This document shows positions 7,848 through 15,634 of a stretch of 64,000 nt of DNA, one piece after another. Under the pieces are notes generated by a model. It was not told the origin of the DNA. It did not search any database and saw only the letters and a program-made list of their open reading frames with translations. This DNA is from G963665495 sp963665495 (GTDB taxonomy: Bacteria; Desulfobacterota; Desulfovibrionia; Desulfovibrionales; Desulfovibrionaceae): the NCBI GenBank assembly GCA_963665495.1, contig OY762289.1, forward strand, positions 1,984,001 through 2,048,000. The letters run 5' to 3'. Position 1 is the stretch's first letter. Every line of letters begins with the position of its first letter. Made by a program: the position numbers and the translations under genes.

Positions 7848-10800
7848 TACGTACCTCGTTGTTACCCGCCCACTGGCGGAAATCCTGATCAAATGCAGCA
7901 CTGGCGGTAATCGTGTATGACGGGCCAAGTTCCAGGTGGCAGAGATGATCATCAAGTTTGAGATAGACATGCACCGGAGCGCGTCCCTTGTGCCGAGCGA
8001 GCAATTCTTTGAACTCTGAGAAACCGCCGTTCTCCAGTCTTGCAGCGTTTATCTCCAAAGGAACAGGCGTATCCTGGGATTCGGAAAGATTATCCAGCAA
8101 ACAGATGCTATCCACAAATAACTTCACTTCGCGGATGCTGTCTTCATCATCAGAACTGGCTCCGCCGTCGCGGTTGTCCTCTTTGACACGCGCGGTCATC
8201 ATCAAAGGCTGGTCCTGATCCAGGATTTCCTTGATTTCCTGAAAAGTACGCGCAAAAGCCAGGGCTTCAATATTCCCGGTCGTATCTTCAATGTTCAGAA
8301 TAGACCATTTCTCGCCCTTCTTGTTCAAACGGTCTTTGCGGTCGTTGACAATGCAGGCGATTTTGACTTCGCACTCGTCGGGCATTTCTTTGGCAACGGA
8401 TACGGATGTCAGACCGAGTCTCCGGATTTTATCGCGATACGGCAGCAAGGGATGGCAGGTAAGGAAAAATCCGAGCGCTTCCTTTTCGTACCTGGCTTTA
8501 TCGGCGTCGGGCCATTCCTGCATGCCCTGCTCCTCGCAGTCGAATCCGACTCCCGGACAGGTATTCTGCTCGGCCTCGGGCATCAAAGCAAACAATGAAG
8601 CCTGACCGGAATTTTTGTCTTTGGCGCGCTTCTGTGCCTTGGCCACCACAGACTCCAAAGATGCCAGCAGCCCCGCGCGCGTGCAGCCAAGGCAATCCAT
8701 GGCGCCGCATTTGATTAAATTTTCCAGAACCCGCTTGGTCACCTTGCGCAGATTAACCCGCCCGCACAGATCGAGCAGGCTGCTGTATGGTCCGTCATTT
8801 TCTCTGGCTTCGACAATCTCGCGAATGGCCTCGTACCCGACGTTTTTCACGCCGCCCAGGCCAAAAATGATCCGTTCCTCATTGACGGTGAATACTGCCT
8901 CGGACAAATTCACATTGGGTGGAAGAACCTCGATCTCCATATCCCGGCATACGGAGATATACTTCAGCACTTTATCCTGGTTGTTCACTTCCGAAGTCAG
9001 CAAGGCCGCCATAAACTCGGACGGGTAATGCACTTTGAGATAAGCGGTATAAAAGGAAATCAGCGCGTATGCCGCACTATGCGACTTGTTGAAACCGTAT
9101 TCGGCGAATTTTTCCATCAAGTCGAAAATTTCATTGGCCTTGCTTTCGCTGATGTCGTTTTCGGCCGCTCCCGTGACAAATTGAGCGCGTTGTTCGGCCA
9201 TGGCCTCGGCGTTTTTCTTACCCATGGCCCGACGCAGCAAGTCGGCGCCGCCCAGCGTATAGTTTGCGACCACCTGGGCGATCTTCATGACCTGTTCCTG
9301 GTAGACGATGACGCCGTAGGTATCCTTGAGCGTGTCTTCCAAAGAAGGCAGCGGATATGTGACAGCCAGCTGGCCGTGTTTACGTTTGATAAATTCGTCG
9401 ACCATGCCCGAACCGAGCGGCCCCGGACGATACAGGGCGAGCATGGCGATGACGTCGTCAAAGCACGAGGGTTTCAGCTGGCGCAGATAACGCCGCATGC
9501 CCGCGCTTTCCACCTGGAAGATGCCGTCCGTATCCCCTCTGGAGTAGAGTTCGTAGGTGGATTCCGTGCCCTCGCCGTCCAAGGGAAGCGTATCGAGATC
9601 CAGTGTCGCCTTGCCCTGCTTTTCTATCAAATCCAGGCAATCCTGGATGGTTGTCATGGTACGCAGACCCAGAAAGTCGAATTTGATCAGGCCGACCTTT
9701 TCGACCATTTTCATATTGAACTGGGTCACAATTTCGTCTTTTTTCCCGCGGTACAAAGGCAGGTATTCCTGCAGCGGCTTGTCTCCAATCACCACACCGG
9801 CGGCATGGGTGGAAGCATGACGCGACAGCCCTTCCAGACGTTTGGAAACATCTATCAGCCGGGCAACACGCTTATCTCCGGACGCCAGCTCGCGCAGTTC
9901 CGGCTCTGCGTCCAGGGCCTTGGAGATGGTCATCTTCATCTCTTCCGGAATAAGCTTGGCGATCTTATCGGTTTCGGCGAAAGCCATGCCCAGAGCCCGT
10001 CCCACATCCCGGACCACGGCTTTGGCCTTCATTTTTCCAAAAGTGGTGATCTGCGCCACGGAATCAACACCATATTTTTCCGTAACGTATTTGATGACCT
10101 CGGTACGACGGCGTTCGCAGAAGTCGACGTCGATATCAGGCATGGAGACGCGTTCGATGTTCAAAAAACGTTCGAACAGCAGATTATACGGCAAAGGATC
10201 CAGGTTGGTGATACGCAACGCGTACGCGACCAGCGATCCGGCTGCAGAGCCGCGGCCCGGTCCGACCGGGATTTTATGATCTTTGGCCCAGTTGATGAAA
10301 TCCTGCACGATTAAAAAATAGCCCTGAAAGCCCATGGTCTCGATAACTTTCAGTTCCATCTCCAGCCGGTCCCAGTAGGGCTTCGGATCCGTCTCCGGGG
10401 GCATTTTTTCCAGGCGCTGGCGCAGCCCCTCGCGGCTGAGTTCCAAAAATTCTTCATTGATGGTTTTGCCCTCGGGCAGCGCATATACGGGAAAGTGATA
10501 GGTCTTCAGATCCAGTTCGACATGGCACTGTTCGGCGATACGCACCGAATTCTCCAACGCCTCGGGCGCATAGGCAAAATCCTTACGCATCTGGTCCGGA
10601 GATTTGAAATACAAATCATGGGTCTCGAAACGCATCCTTTTGGTGTCATCCACACAGGCCGCAGTCTGGATGCAAAGTAAAATGTCATGGGCTTCCACAT
10701 CCGAGGCATTCAGATAATGGCAGTCATTGGTGGCCACCAGGGGCAGTCCCGTATCTTTGGACAGCTCCAGAATCAGCTTGTTGACCTTGTCCTGTTCCTC

Positions 10801-11337
10801 GAGGCCGTTCTCCTGAAGCTCCAGATAAAAGCGTTCGGGAAAAATCTCCGCGTATCGCATGGCCATCTGCCGCCCGGCTTCGTAGCCTTTGCGCAGCAAC
10901 GTACGGGGGACCTCTCCGGCCAGACAGGCAGAAAGCGCAATGAGTCCCTCGCTATGTTGACTGAGCAACTCCTTGTCCACTCGCGGCTTATGATAAAACC
11001 CGTCCAGGTGGCCCGTCGAAACCAGTTTGATGAGATTGCCGTATCCGACATTATTTTGGGCAAGCAGTACGAGGTGAAAACGATCCTTGGCCACTTCCGG
11101 GCTCTTTTTCGTATGGCTCCCGCCTGCCACGTACACCTCGCACCCCAGTATGGGCTTGAGGCCGTTGTTTTTCGCTTCCAGATAAAATGTTAAGGCACCG
11201 TAAAGGTTGCCGTGGTCGGTGATGGCTACATGCTCCATCCCGTATTCCTTGGCCCGTTTACACAAGTCACCGATCCGGATGGCGCCGTCCAGCAAACTGT
11301 ATTCCGTGTGACAGTGCAGATGTACAAAATTAGACAT
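7837..11337 (-). CDS. dnaE: DNA polymerase III alpha subunit
   Basis: This is the complete replicative polymerase catalytic subunit (1166 residues, normal length). An N-terminal PHP domain (VHLHCHTEYSLLDG, VAITDHGNLYGAL) is followed by the C-family polymerase core with the PDIDVDFCERRR and GPGRGSAAGSLVAYAL motifs. The core also carries FDFLGLRTMT and YQEQVM. A helix-hairpin-helix region (FGLGGVKNVGYEAI) and a C-terminal OB domain follow. No truncation is seen. It is the first gene of the dnaE-queD-dtd run on the minus strand. Confidence 0.97.
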   Translation of the reverse strand: MSNFVHLHCHTEYSLLDGAIRIGDLCKRAKEYGMEHVAITDHGNLYGALTFYLEAKNNGLKPILGCEVYVAGGSHTKKSPEVAKDRFHLVLLAQNNVGYGNLIKLVSTGHLDGFYHKPRVDKELLSQHSEGLIALSACLAGEVPRTLLRKGYEAGRQMAMRYAEIFPERFYLELQENGLEEQDKVNKLILELSKDTGLPLVATNDCHYLNASDVEAHDILLCIQTAACVDDTKRMRFETHDLYFKSPDQMRKDFAYAPEALENSVRIAEQCHVELDLKTYHFPVYALPEGKTINEEFLELSREGLRQRLEKMPPETDPKPYWDRLEMELKVIETMGFQGYFLIVQDFINWAKDHKIPVGPGRGSAAGSLVAYALRITNLDPLPYNLLFERFLNIERVSMPDIDVDFCERRRTEVIKYVTEKYGVDSVAQITTFGKMKAKAVVRDVGRALGMAFAETDKIAKLIPEEMKMTISKALDAEPELRELASGDKRVARLIDVSKRLEGLSRHASTHAAGVVIGDKPLQEYLPLYRGKKDEIVTQFNMKMVEKVGLIKFDFLGLRTMTTIQDCLDLIEKQGKATLDLDTLPLDGEGTESTYELYSRGDTDGIFQVESAGMRRYLRQLKPSCFDDVIAMLALYRPGPLGSGMVDEFIKRKHGQLAVTYPLPSLEDTLKDTYGVIVYQEQVMKIAQVVANYTLGGADLLRRAMGKKNAEAMAEQRAQFVTGAAENDISESKANEIFDLMEKFAEYGFNKSHSAAYALISFYTAYLKVHYPSEFMAALLTSEVNNQDKVLKYISVCRDMEIEVLPPNVNLSEAVFTVNEERIIFGLGGVKNVGYEAIREIVEARENDGPYSSLLDLCGRVNLRKVTKRVLENLIKCGAMDCLGCTRAGLLASLESVVAKAQKRAKDKNSGQASLFALMPEAEQNTCPGVGFDCEEQGMQEWPDADKARYEKEALGFFLTCHPLLPYRDKIRRLGLTSVSVAKEMPDECEVKIACIVNDRKDRLNKKGEKWSILNIEDTTGNIEALAFARTFQEIKEILDQDQPLMMTARVKEDNRDGGASSDDEDSIREVKLFVDSICLLDNLSESQDTPVPLEINAARLENGGFSEFKELLARHKGRAPVHVYLKLDDHLCHLELGPSYTITASAAFDQDFRQWAGNNEVRIVH

Positions 11338-11577
11338 ATTTATATGATATCTCAGTGTTTTTTACTTCAACTCAATAAAGTGGCATCTTTGATTTTTGAA
11401 TTTTTAAGGAAGTGCTTCAGCGCCGTGCGTGACGACGATGAAAACGAACGAGTTGTCCGAACCGGACTATCCGCACCCCCTTACTAAAGAAACAACCTAA
11501 CAAAAAAACACAGGCGGGAAAAGCTCCTTAGCTGCCGGAAAATTGCCGCTGAAACTCCTTTTTTTGGGATTTTACCC

Positions 11578-11793
11578 TTAAGTTTTCCCTGTTTGCGCCG
11601 TTAAGAGTATTGCCAATGAACATCCCCTTTTTTTCTGCACTTCCAATGCAGAACTTTTCCATCTGTATTTACTAAAAATACAGAACTCCTTTTTTTCCAT
11701 TTTATCTATTCTTTCTTTCCCGAGATAGCCCACAATTTTTTCTGATACAATCTTTTGGCTTGTATCATTCTCCCAACCCTTTTCTTTTGACAT
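11578..11793 (-). CDS. Possible small hypothetical protein
   Basis: This is a 71-codon reading frame whose ATG (11793) is preceded by a purine-rich GGTGGGAG at a normal distance, better than most random frames here have. The product is Lys/Glu-rich (MSKEKGWENDTSQKI start) with no recognised domain, signal peptide or membrane segment. It is AT-rich compared with its neighbours and stands alone. It could be a decayed acquired gene or chance. Confidence 0.3.
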   Translation of the reverse strand: MSKEKGWENDTSQKIVSEKIVGYLGKERIDKMEKKEFCIFSKYRWKSSALEVQKKRGCSLAILLTAQTGKT

Positions 11794-11994
11794 GCTCCCA
11801 CCTTTAGAAAACTTCAGATTAGCCCTACTTTAATTTTTGATGCATTCTCTATTTTTTCCCAAAGATTATATGTCAGCATGAAAAACTAATTTTTAAGCTA
11901 TTTTTCAGTAGGTTATGACAAAATAGCATACAACGAACATACTCATCTTGAAAATTAAATCTTAAGAAATGTAAATTAAAAGCTAATTTTTGTA

Positions 11995-12021
11995 TAAAGT
12001 ATTTTGGACGGCGGACGATAT
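11995..12021 (+). promoter_or_regulatory. Sigma-28 (FliA)-type promoter of the flagellin gene
   Basis: TAAAGTAT at 11995-12002 is followed by exactly 11 bases and then GACGATAT at 12014-12021. The sigma-28 consensus is TAAAGTTT-N11-GCCGATAA, so seven of eight and six of eight positions match, with canonical spacing. Transcription would start near 12028 and give a leader of about 85 nt. This is what is expected for a late flagellar gene. Confidence 0.75.
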
Positions 12022-12076
12022 CAGAGGCAAGTGCCACGGAATGGAAATCGGGACGGCCCCGCTCCATGTCGGCGCC

Positions 12077-12106
12077 ATGCAAGGATGCATTTGATTATCA
12101 AGGAGG
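12077..12106 (+). promoter_or_regulatory. Candidate CsrA-binding hairpin and second GGA site in the flagellin leader
   Basis: A perfect 5-bp hairpin, ATGCA (12077-12081) and TGCAT (12086-12090), presents AGGA in its four-base loop. Ten nucleotides on, the ribosome-binding site AGGAGG (12101-12106) supplies a second GGA. A GGA hairpin loop paired with a GGA in the Shine-Dalgarno is the known CsrA arrangement in Bacillus hag leaders. Assignment here is by structure only; csrA and fliW are not in the window. Confidence 0.5.
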
Positions 12107-12113
12107 AATGAAC

Positions 12114-12989
12114 ATGTCTCTGGTTATCAACCACAATTTAATGGCAGAGAACGCGGCGCGCAATTTGCGTACTTCGTACAACAATCTTGGAACTTCCGTC
12201 GAACGCTTGTCCTCAGGGCTGAGAATCAACTCGGCGGCCGACGACGCTGCCGGCCTGGCAGTACGCGAGCTGATGCGCGCAGACATCACCGCTTTGAACC
12301 AGGGCGTACGCAATGCCAATGACGCTATTTCCATGATTCAAACCGCTGACGGCGCCCTGGGCGTCATCGACGAAAAGCTTATCCGCATGAAGGAACTGGC
12401 GGAACAGGCAGCAACCGGTACGTACACTTCGGACCAAAGAATCATCATTGATTCCGAGTACCAGGCCATGGCCTCGGAAATCACACGTATCGCCAATGCC
12501 ACGGATTTTAACGGCCTGTACCTGCTGAATGGAAATCTTTCCGCTGACGACCACGACGGCTCCGGGCTGGTGGCGACCGGCAAGATGAAGATCCACTTCG
12601 GTACGGCCAACGATTGCAGCGAGGACTACTACTACGTCCAGATCGGCAACTCCACCGCTTCGGCTCTCGGAGTCGGCCTGGGCGCCGGAAACAGTATCTC
12701 TACACAGCAGCTGGCCCAGGAATCCCTGGAAACCATCCGGGCTGCCATCGTCTCCAAGGACAACATCCGCGCCAACCTCGGCGCACTGCAAAACCGTCTG
12801 GAAAACACCATCACCAACCTGGAGATCCAGGCGGAAAACCTCCAGGCTGCGGAATCCCGCATCTCCGATGTGGACGTATCCCTGGAAATGACGGAGTTCG
12901 TCCGCCAGCAGATCCTCACACAGTCCGCAGTCGCCATGCTCTCGCAGGCCAACTCCCTGCCGCGTATGGCCATGCAGCTCCTGGGCTAA
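12114..12989 (+). CDS. fliC: Flagellin
   Basis: This 291-residue flagellin forms the external filament. The N-terminal D0/D1 region (MSLVINHNLMAENAARNL, then SVERLSSGLRINSAADDAAG) and the C-terminal D1/D0 region (about 200-291, ending MAMQLLG) are well conserved. The central variable part (about 150-200) is short, so this is a small flagellin. ATG 12114 lies 7 nt after AGGAGG; upstream in-frame ATGs at 12066 and 12108 fit the ribosome-binding site less well. It is transcribed alone from a sigma-28 promoter and ends at a strong terminator. Ser/Thr in the central region could be glycosylated by the glycosyltransferases in this window. Confidence 0.96.
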   Translation: MSLVINHNLMAENAARNLRTSYNNLGTSVERLSSGLRINSAADDAAGLAVRELMRADITALNQGVRNANDAISMIQTADGALGVIDEKLIRMKELAEQAATGTYTSDQRIIIDSEYQAMASEITRIANATDFNGLYLLNGNLSADDHDGSGLVATGKMKIHFGTANDCSEDYYYVQIGNSTASALGVGLGAGNSISTQQLAQESLETIRAAIVSKDNIRANLGALQNRLENTITNLEIQAENLQAAESRISDVDVSLEMTEFVRQQILTQSAVAMLSQANSLPRMAMQLLG

Positions 12990-13013
12990 GCACACGGCTG
13001 ACACCACAAATCA

Positions 13014-13050
13014 AAACGGGGAGTCCCACCAGGGGCTCCCCGTTTCTTTT
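13014..13050 (+). terminator. Rho-independent terminator after flagellin
   Basis: A 10-bp stem, AAACGGGGAG (13014-13023) with CTCCCCGTTT (13036-13045), is followed by CTTTT. It lies 25 bp after the flagellin stop codon. Confidence 0.85.
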
Positions 13051-13362
13051 GGTGCGCCCGGCAGGGCGCAAACAAGAAAGGGCGAGATTTCTTGCAACAA
13101 ATTGAATTTACAGGACGGAATAAGAGGATTCGAGCCTTCGGCCTCAACTTTCTGAATGTCGGGTAGGATGTAGAAAATCTATAGTAATCGCTAGTATTGT
13201 CTTCCAATTCGAGGAAGATTTGGGGGCTGTCCTATAGGCGAGTCCTATTAACAATGCTTACGCAAACGACTTATCAACTTTTCTCAATTTTCAAACGAGG
13301 AGTCTGGTCCATTATTGACCATAAAAGGCTTCCTTTTGGAGGATCGTATATAACTATAAAAA
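13051..13362. other. Intergenic: tRNA remnant, then AT-rich sequence without a gene
   Basis: Apart from the tRNA-Pro remnant I see no supported gene. Base composition changes here from the roughly balanced backbone to strongly AT-rich sequence. Confidence 0.6.
13075..13158 (-). repeat. Decayed 3' half of tRNA-Pro plus downstream flank (candidate attachment site)
   Basis: The stretch reads ATTCGAGCCTTCGGCCTCA at its core and aligns, in the same orientation, with the tRNA-Pro(CGG) gene 3' half and the bases just beyond it at about 18680-18766. Matching blocks include GATTTCT-GCAAC, TTGAATTTAC, AGGATTCGA and CCTTCGGCCTCA. By eye about three quarters of the positions agree. The 5' half of a tRNA is absent, so this is not a functional tRNA. 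Duplication of a tRNA 3' end at the far side of an AT-rich segment is the usual trace of site-specific integration. Confidence 0.65.
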
Positions 13363-13776
13363 TCACTGCAAAATTTTTTCCATTTCAACTGTTGTATATT
13401 GGAATGATTGTGGAGGGTGAAATTTTGGGAATTGATGCCTAATATCATCTAAACTTATGGGGTTATAAAATTTAGTAAATTTTAAAAAATGAATTGCAAT
13501 ACCGAATTCTTTTCCTGATAAATATGAAAAAAAATCATTTTTTGATAAAGTTGATGCAGGTCCTGAAATATTCCACAACTTTGTAGGTGGCAAATAAAAT
13601 ACTTCAGTAACTTTAAAAAAACCGATAATATATCTTTCTGGAACTGGAACATAGACATATACTATTTTCCCAACAGAATTTAAGGGGAATATTCGGCGAA
13701 TCTCTGCAGTTTTATCTCCAGAAATAATTTTTTTTAAATATTGTGATTTAATTGATAGTAGAATATTTGCTTGCAT
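13363..13776 (-). CDS. ASCH-domain protein
   Basis: This 137-residue protein looks like one ASCH domain, a PUA-like fold thought to bind RNA or modified nucleic acid. The N-terminal ILLSIKSQYLKKIISGDKTAEIRR is the family hallmark (hydrophobic strand, then G-x-K-T-x-E-x-R). The start ATG 13776 lies inside the last 29 nt of the upstream GNAT-PIN gene in another frame, so the two were translationally coupled before the IS insertion. It is AT-rich like that gene. With that gene split by an IS, expression of this one may now depend on transcription through the IS. Molecular function is unknown. Confidence 0.72.
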   Translation of the reverse strand: MQANILLSIKSQYLKKIISGDKTAEIRRIFPLNSVGKIVYVYVPVPERYIIGFFKVTEVFYLPPTKLWNISGPASTLSKNDFFSYLSGKEFGIAIHFLKFTKFYNPISLDDIRHQFPKFHPPQSFQYTTVEMEKILQ

Positions 13777-14323
13777 CAGGTATACCCAAAGAATATATTT
13801 TTATATAAGATTTTTGATTTATAGAAAAGGGTGAAATGACAGAAACATTTTTCCTTTCTTGGCTCATTATTATTTCTTTTATAGTATCATAATGTAAAAT
13901 ATTGATAAACAGTTCAGTCCTTGAAAAAACAATAGCAGCCATCTCTTTCTGTGCGTCTTGCTTTGCAGCTTGTAAAATATTCTTCCATTCATAAACCCCT
14001 AATCTTTCATATTTGGAAAATAATTTTGTTGCAGAGTCAACTTCATAACTATCAACATAAGATGTTGCCATAGCAAACTTACCAGGAAAATTTTTATCTC
14101 CCCCACTAACATACCAGACAATCCTAGCAGGTGGTCTAATAGTTAGGCCTTGAGCTGAACGATAATAGACCCGTTGGGTTTGAAGACGTACATTATGTGA
14201 AGGCGGTATAAGCTCACACTGAAAGTATGCAGATGACAGAAGGCGCCTTGCCCACTTAGGCCGTATCGGTATAATAAATGACGGGATTTCATTTTCTACT
14301 ATTTTCCCAGGCCATATATTTTC
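13748..14323 (-). pseudogene. C-terminal fragment of the split GNAT-PIN gene
   Basis: This is the 191-codon remainder of the gene, open from the IS junction. It has no start codon of its own until an internal ATG at 14071. Residues such as PPARIVWYVSGG, SKYERLGVYEWKNIL and AAIVFSRTELF alternate strands and helices and resemble PUA/EVE-like nucleic-acid-binding domains, but I cannot establish the fold. The stop overlaps the start of the ASCH gene. Confidence 0.75.
14316..14323. repeat. Target-site duplication, left copy
   Basis: ATATTTTC directly outside the left IS end; identical to 15635-15642. Confidence 0.93.
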
Positions 14324-15634
14324 GGCTCATCCGGTCAAAGCGTACTTCGCCTCATGAATCCCCATGATCCTGAGTTTGAAGAATTCCATATCTCGATAAC
14401 CGTATGCTTGCCTTTTCATTGTTTTGATTTTGTTGTTTGTTCCTTCCATTGGCCCCGATGTTATCGGATGATCGTACCAGGCCAGGATGCCAGACCGGTG
14501 AGCCGCCAAAGTTCCACCTATCGTCATCAAAGGGCCGAGTCCTGAGACTCTGGCACGAGCAATCCAGTCATTGAGGAAAATCTCAGCTTCCGACTTGCTG
14601 GATTGATTCCATATTTGCCGCAAATCTTCCTTCATGTAGTACGCAAGCGCCAGTGGTTGATTGTATTTCAACGCCTCGTTCAAACGCTCCCGCTCGTTTC
14701 GATTCACATCAAGGTTGTCAGGATTTTTCAAAAGGAGCCACCGGCTTCCTTTGAGTACATCCTTGCCCATGCTGTCTTTCAACTCCCGGTATTGCTTGCG
14801 ACGAACTTCCGTAAGTTTGTCGTTCATCAATTTGACCACATGAAAATGGTCGAAAACCAATGGTACTCCTGGCAAATTCTCCAGCACGGCTCCAATATAG
14901 GCTGCACTCAAGTCCGTAGCCACAGCACGAATTTTTGCCCGAGAACGCTTCAGTTTCCTCCAAAATGGTTTCAGCGCGTTAGCTCCTTTGCCGTCCCCCA
15001 CAAAAATCACCGCGCCGCTTTTCAAATCCATGACCAAAGTCAGATATTTGTGCCCCTTGCGGACACTTATTTCGTCAATGGCAAAATACCTGAGCTTTGA
15101 AAGCTTGGGGTTGCTATATTTCCGTTGAAGGTTGCGTTTGAAAATATCTTTGACGCTATCCCAGCCGATACCCAATAGATTGGCGGCATCAAGCATGGTC
15201 ATAGTTTTCACCAAGAACAAAACGAACCGCTCAAATGCCTTTGTATACCAGCGTCTTTTATTCGCAATTTTGATGTCTATGCGTCGTACACAACCACATT
15301 TCCTGCACTCGACGCGCGGCACGTTTACCACCAGCCAGACTGGTTTGAACCCAATAGGCACTGTCCTTAGCCACCGTTCAGATTCCCCGCGTCGCAATAC
15401 GTTTTTGCTCTTGCAAGAGGGACATCGGAGCATCTTGGCTTTCGGTTGGACATGAAAAATCAGGCTACCAGAAACGTATGTTTGCCGAATGTAGTCGTAG
15501 CCGACCAACCCGAACGCATGGTACATCAAACTCGTGGACATGGTGGTTCCTCCGTTCGATTCTCATTGGCGTGAAAATCGACTGGACTCCATGTCCACTC
15601 TTTTTGTCAAAAGTACGCTTCATCCGGATGAACC
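14324..15634 (-). mobile_element. ISL3-family insertion sequence, 1,311 bp, complete
   Basis: Terminal inverted repeats of 24 bp lie at 14324-14347 and 15611-15634. Both begin GG-[CT]-TCATCCGG and end AAGCGTACTT, with 20 of 24 positions identical. They are flanked by the exact 8-bp target duplication ATATTTTC (14316-14323 and 15635-15642). One transposase gene fills the element, and its stop codon lies inside the left repeat. GG-starting ends, 8-bp duplications and a DDE transposase with an N-terminal zinc ribbon are ISL3 features. Identical duplications and an intact transposase suggest an active, recent copy. Confidence 0.95.
14327..15541 (-). CDS. ISL3-family transposase
   Basis: This 404-residue transposase is intact. 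The N-terminal zinc ribbon has CPSC at about 40-43 and CRKCG near 80. A helix-turn-helix-like region follows (TMLDAANLLGIGWDSVKDIF). The DDE catalytic core has Asp in FAIDEISVRKGH, Asp in AVATDLSAAYI and Glu in GPMEGTNNKIKTMKRQAYG. GGAGG lies a normal distance before ATG 15541. Base composition is closer to the backbone than to the AT-rich gene it interrupts, so it arrived from a different source. Confidence 0.95.
   Translation of the reverse strand: MSTSLMYHAFGLVGYDYIRQTYVSGSLIFHVQPKAKMLRCPSCKSKNVLRRGESERWLRTVPIGFKPVWLVVNVPRVECRKCGCVRRIDIKIANKRRWYTKAFERFVLFLVKTMTMLDAANLLGIGWDSVKDIFKRNLQRKYSNPKLSKLRYFAIDEISVRKGHKYLTLVMDLKSGAVIFVGDGKGANALKPFWRKLKRSRAKIRAVATDLSAAYIGAVLENLPGVPLVFDHFHVVKLMNDKLTEVRRKQYRELKDSMGKDVLKGSRWLLLKNPDNLDVNRNERERLNEALKYNQPLALAYYMKEDLRQIWNQSSKSEAEIFLNDWIARARVSGLGPLMTIGGTLAAHRSGILAWYDHPITSGPMEGTNNKIKTMKRQAYGYRDMEFFKLRIMGIHEAKYALTG

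Larger units (their letters stand above)
11338..12113. other. AT-rich intergenic region between dnaE and flagellin
   Basis: This long divergent spacer holds the flagellin promoter and leader at its right end and a possible small gene (11578-11793, minus). The rest is AT-rich. I see no RNA gene or clear dnaE promoter, although the minus-strand promoter for dnaE must lie here. Confidence 0.6.

Noticed and set aside
9028..10314. 428-codon plus-strand frame
   Set aside because: It lies entirely antisense to dnaE; the product has no recognisable domain, and dnaE is clearly the coding strand.
13075..13158. A second functional tRNA gene
   Set aside because: Only the 3' half is recognisable; there is no D arm or 5' acceptor strand, and the anticodon stem does not pair fully.
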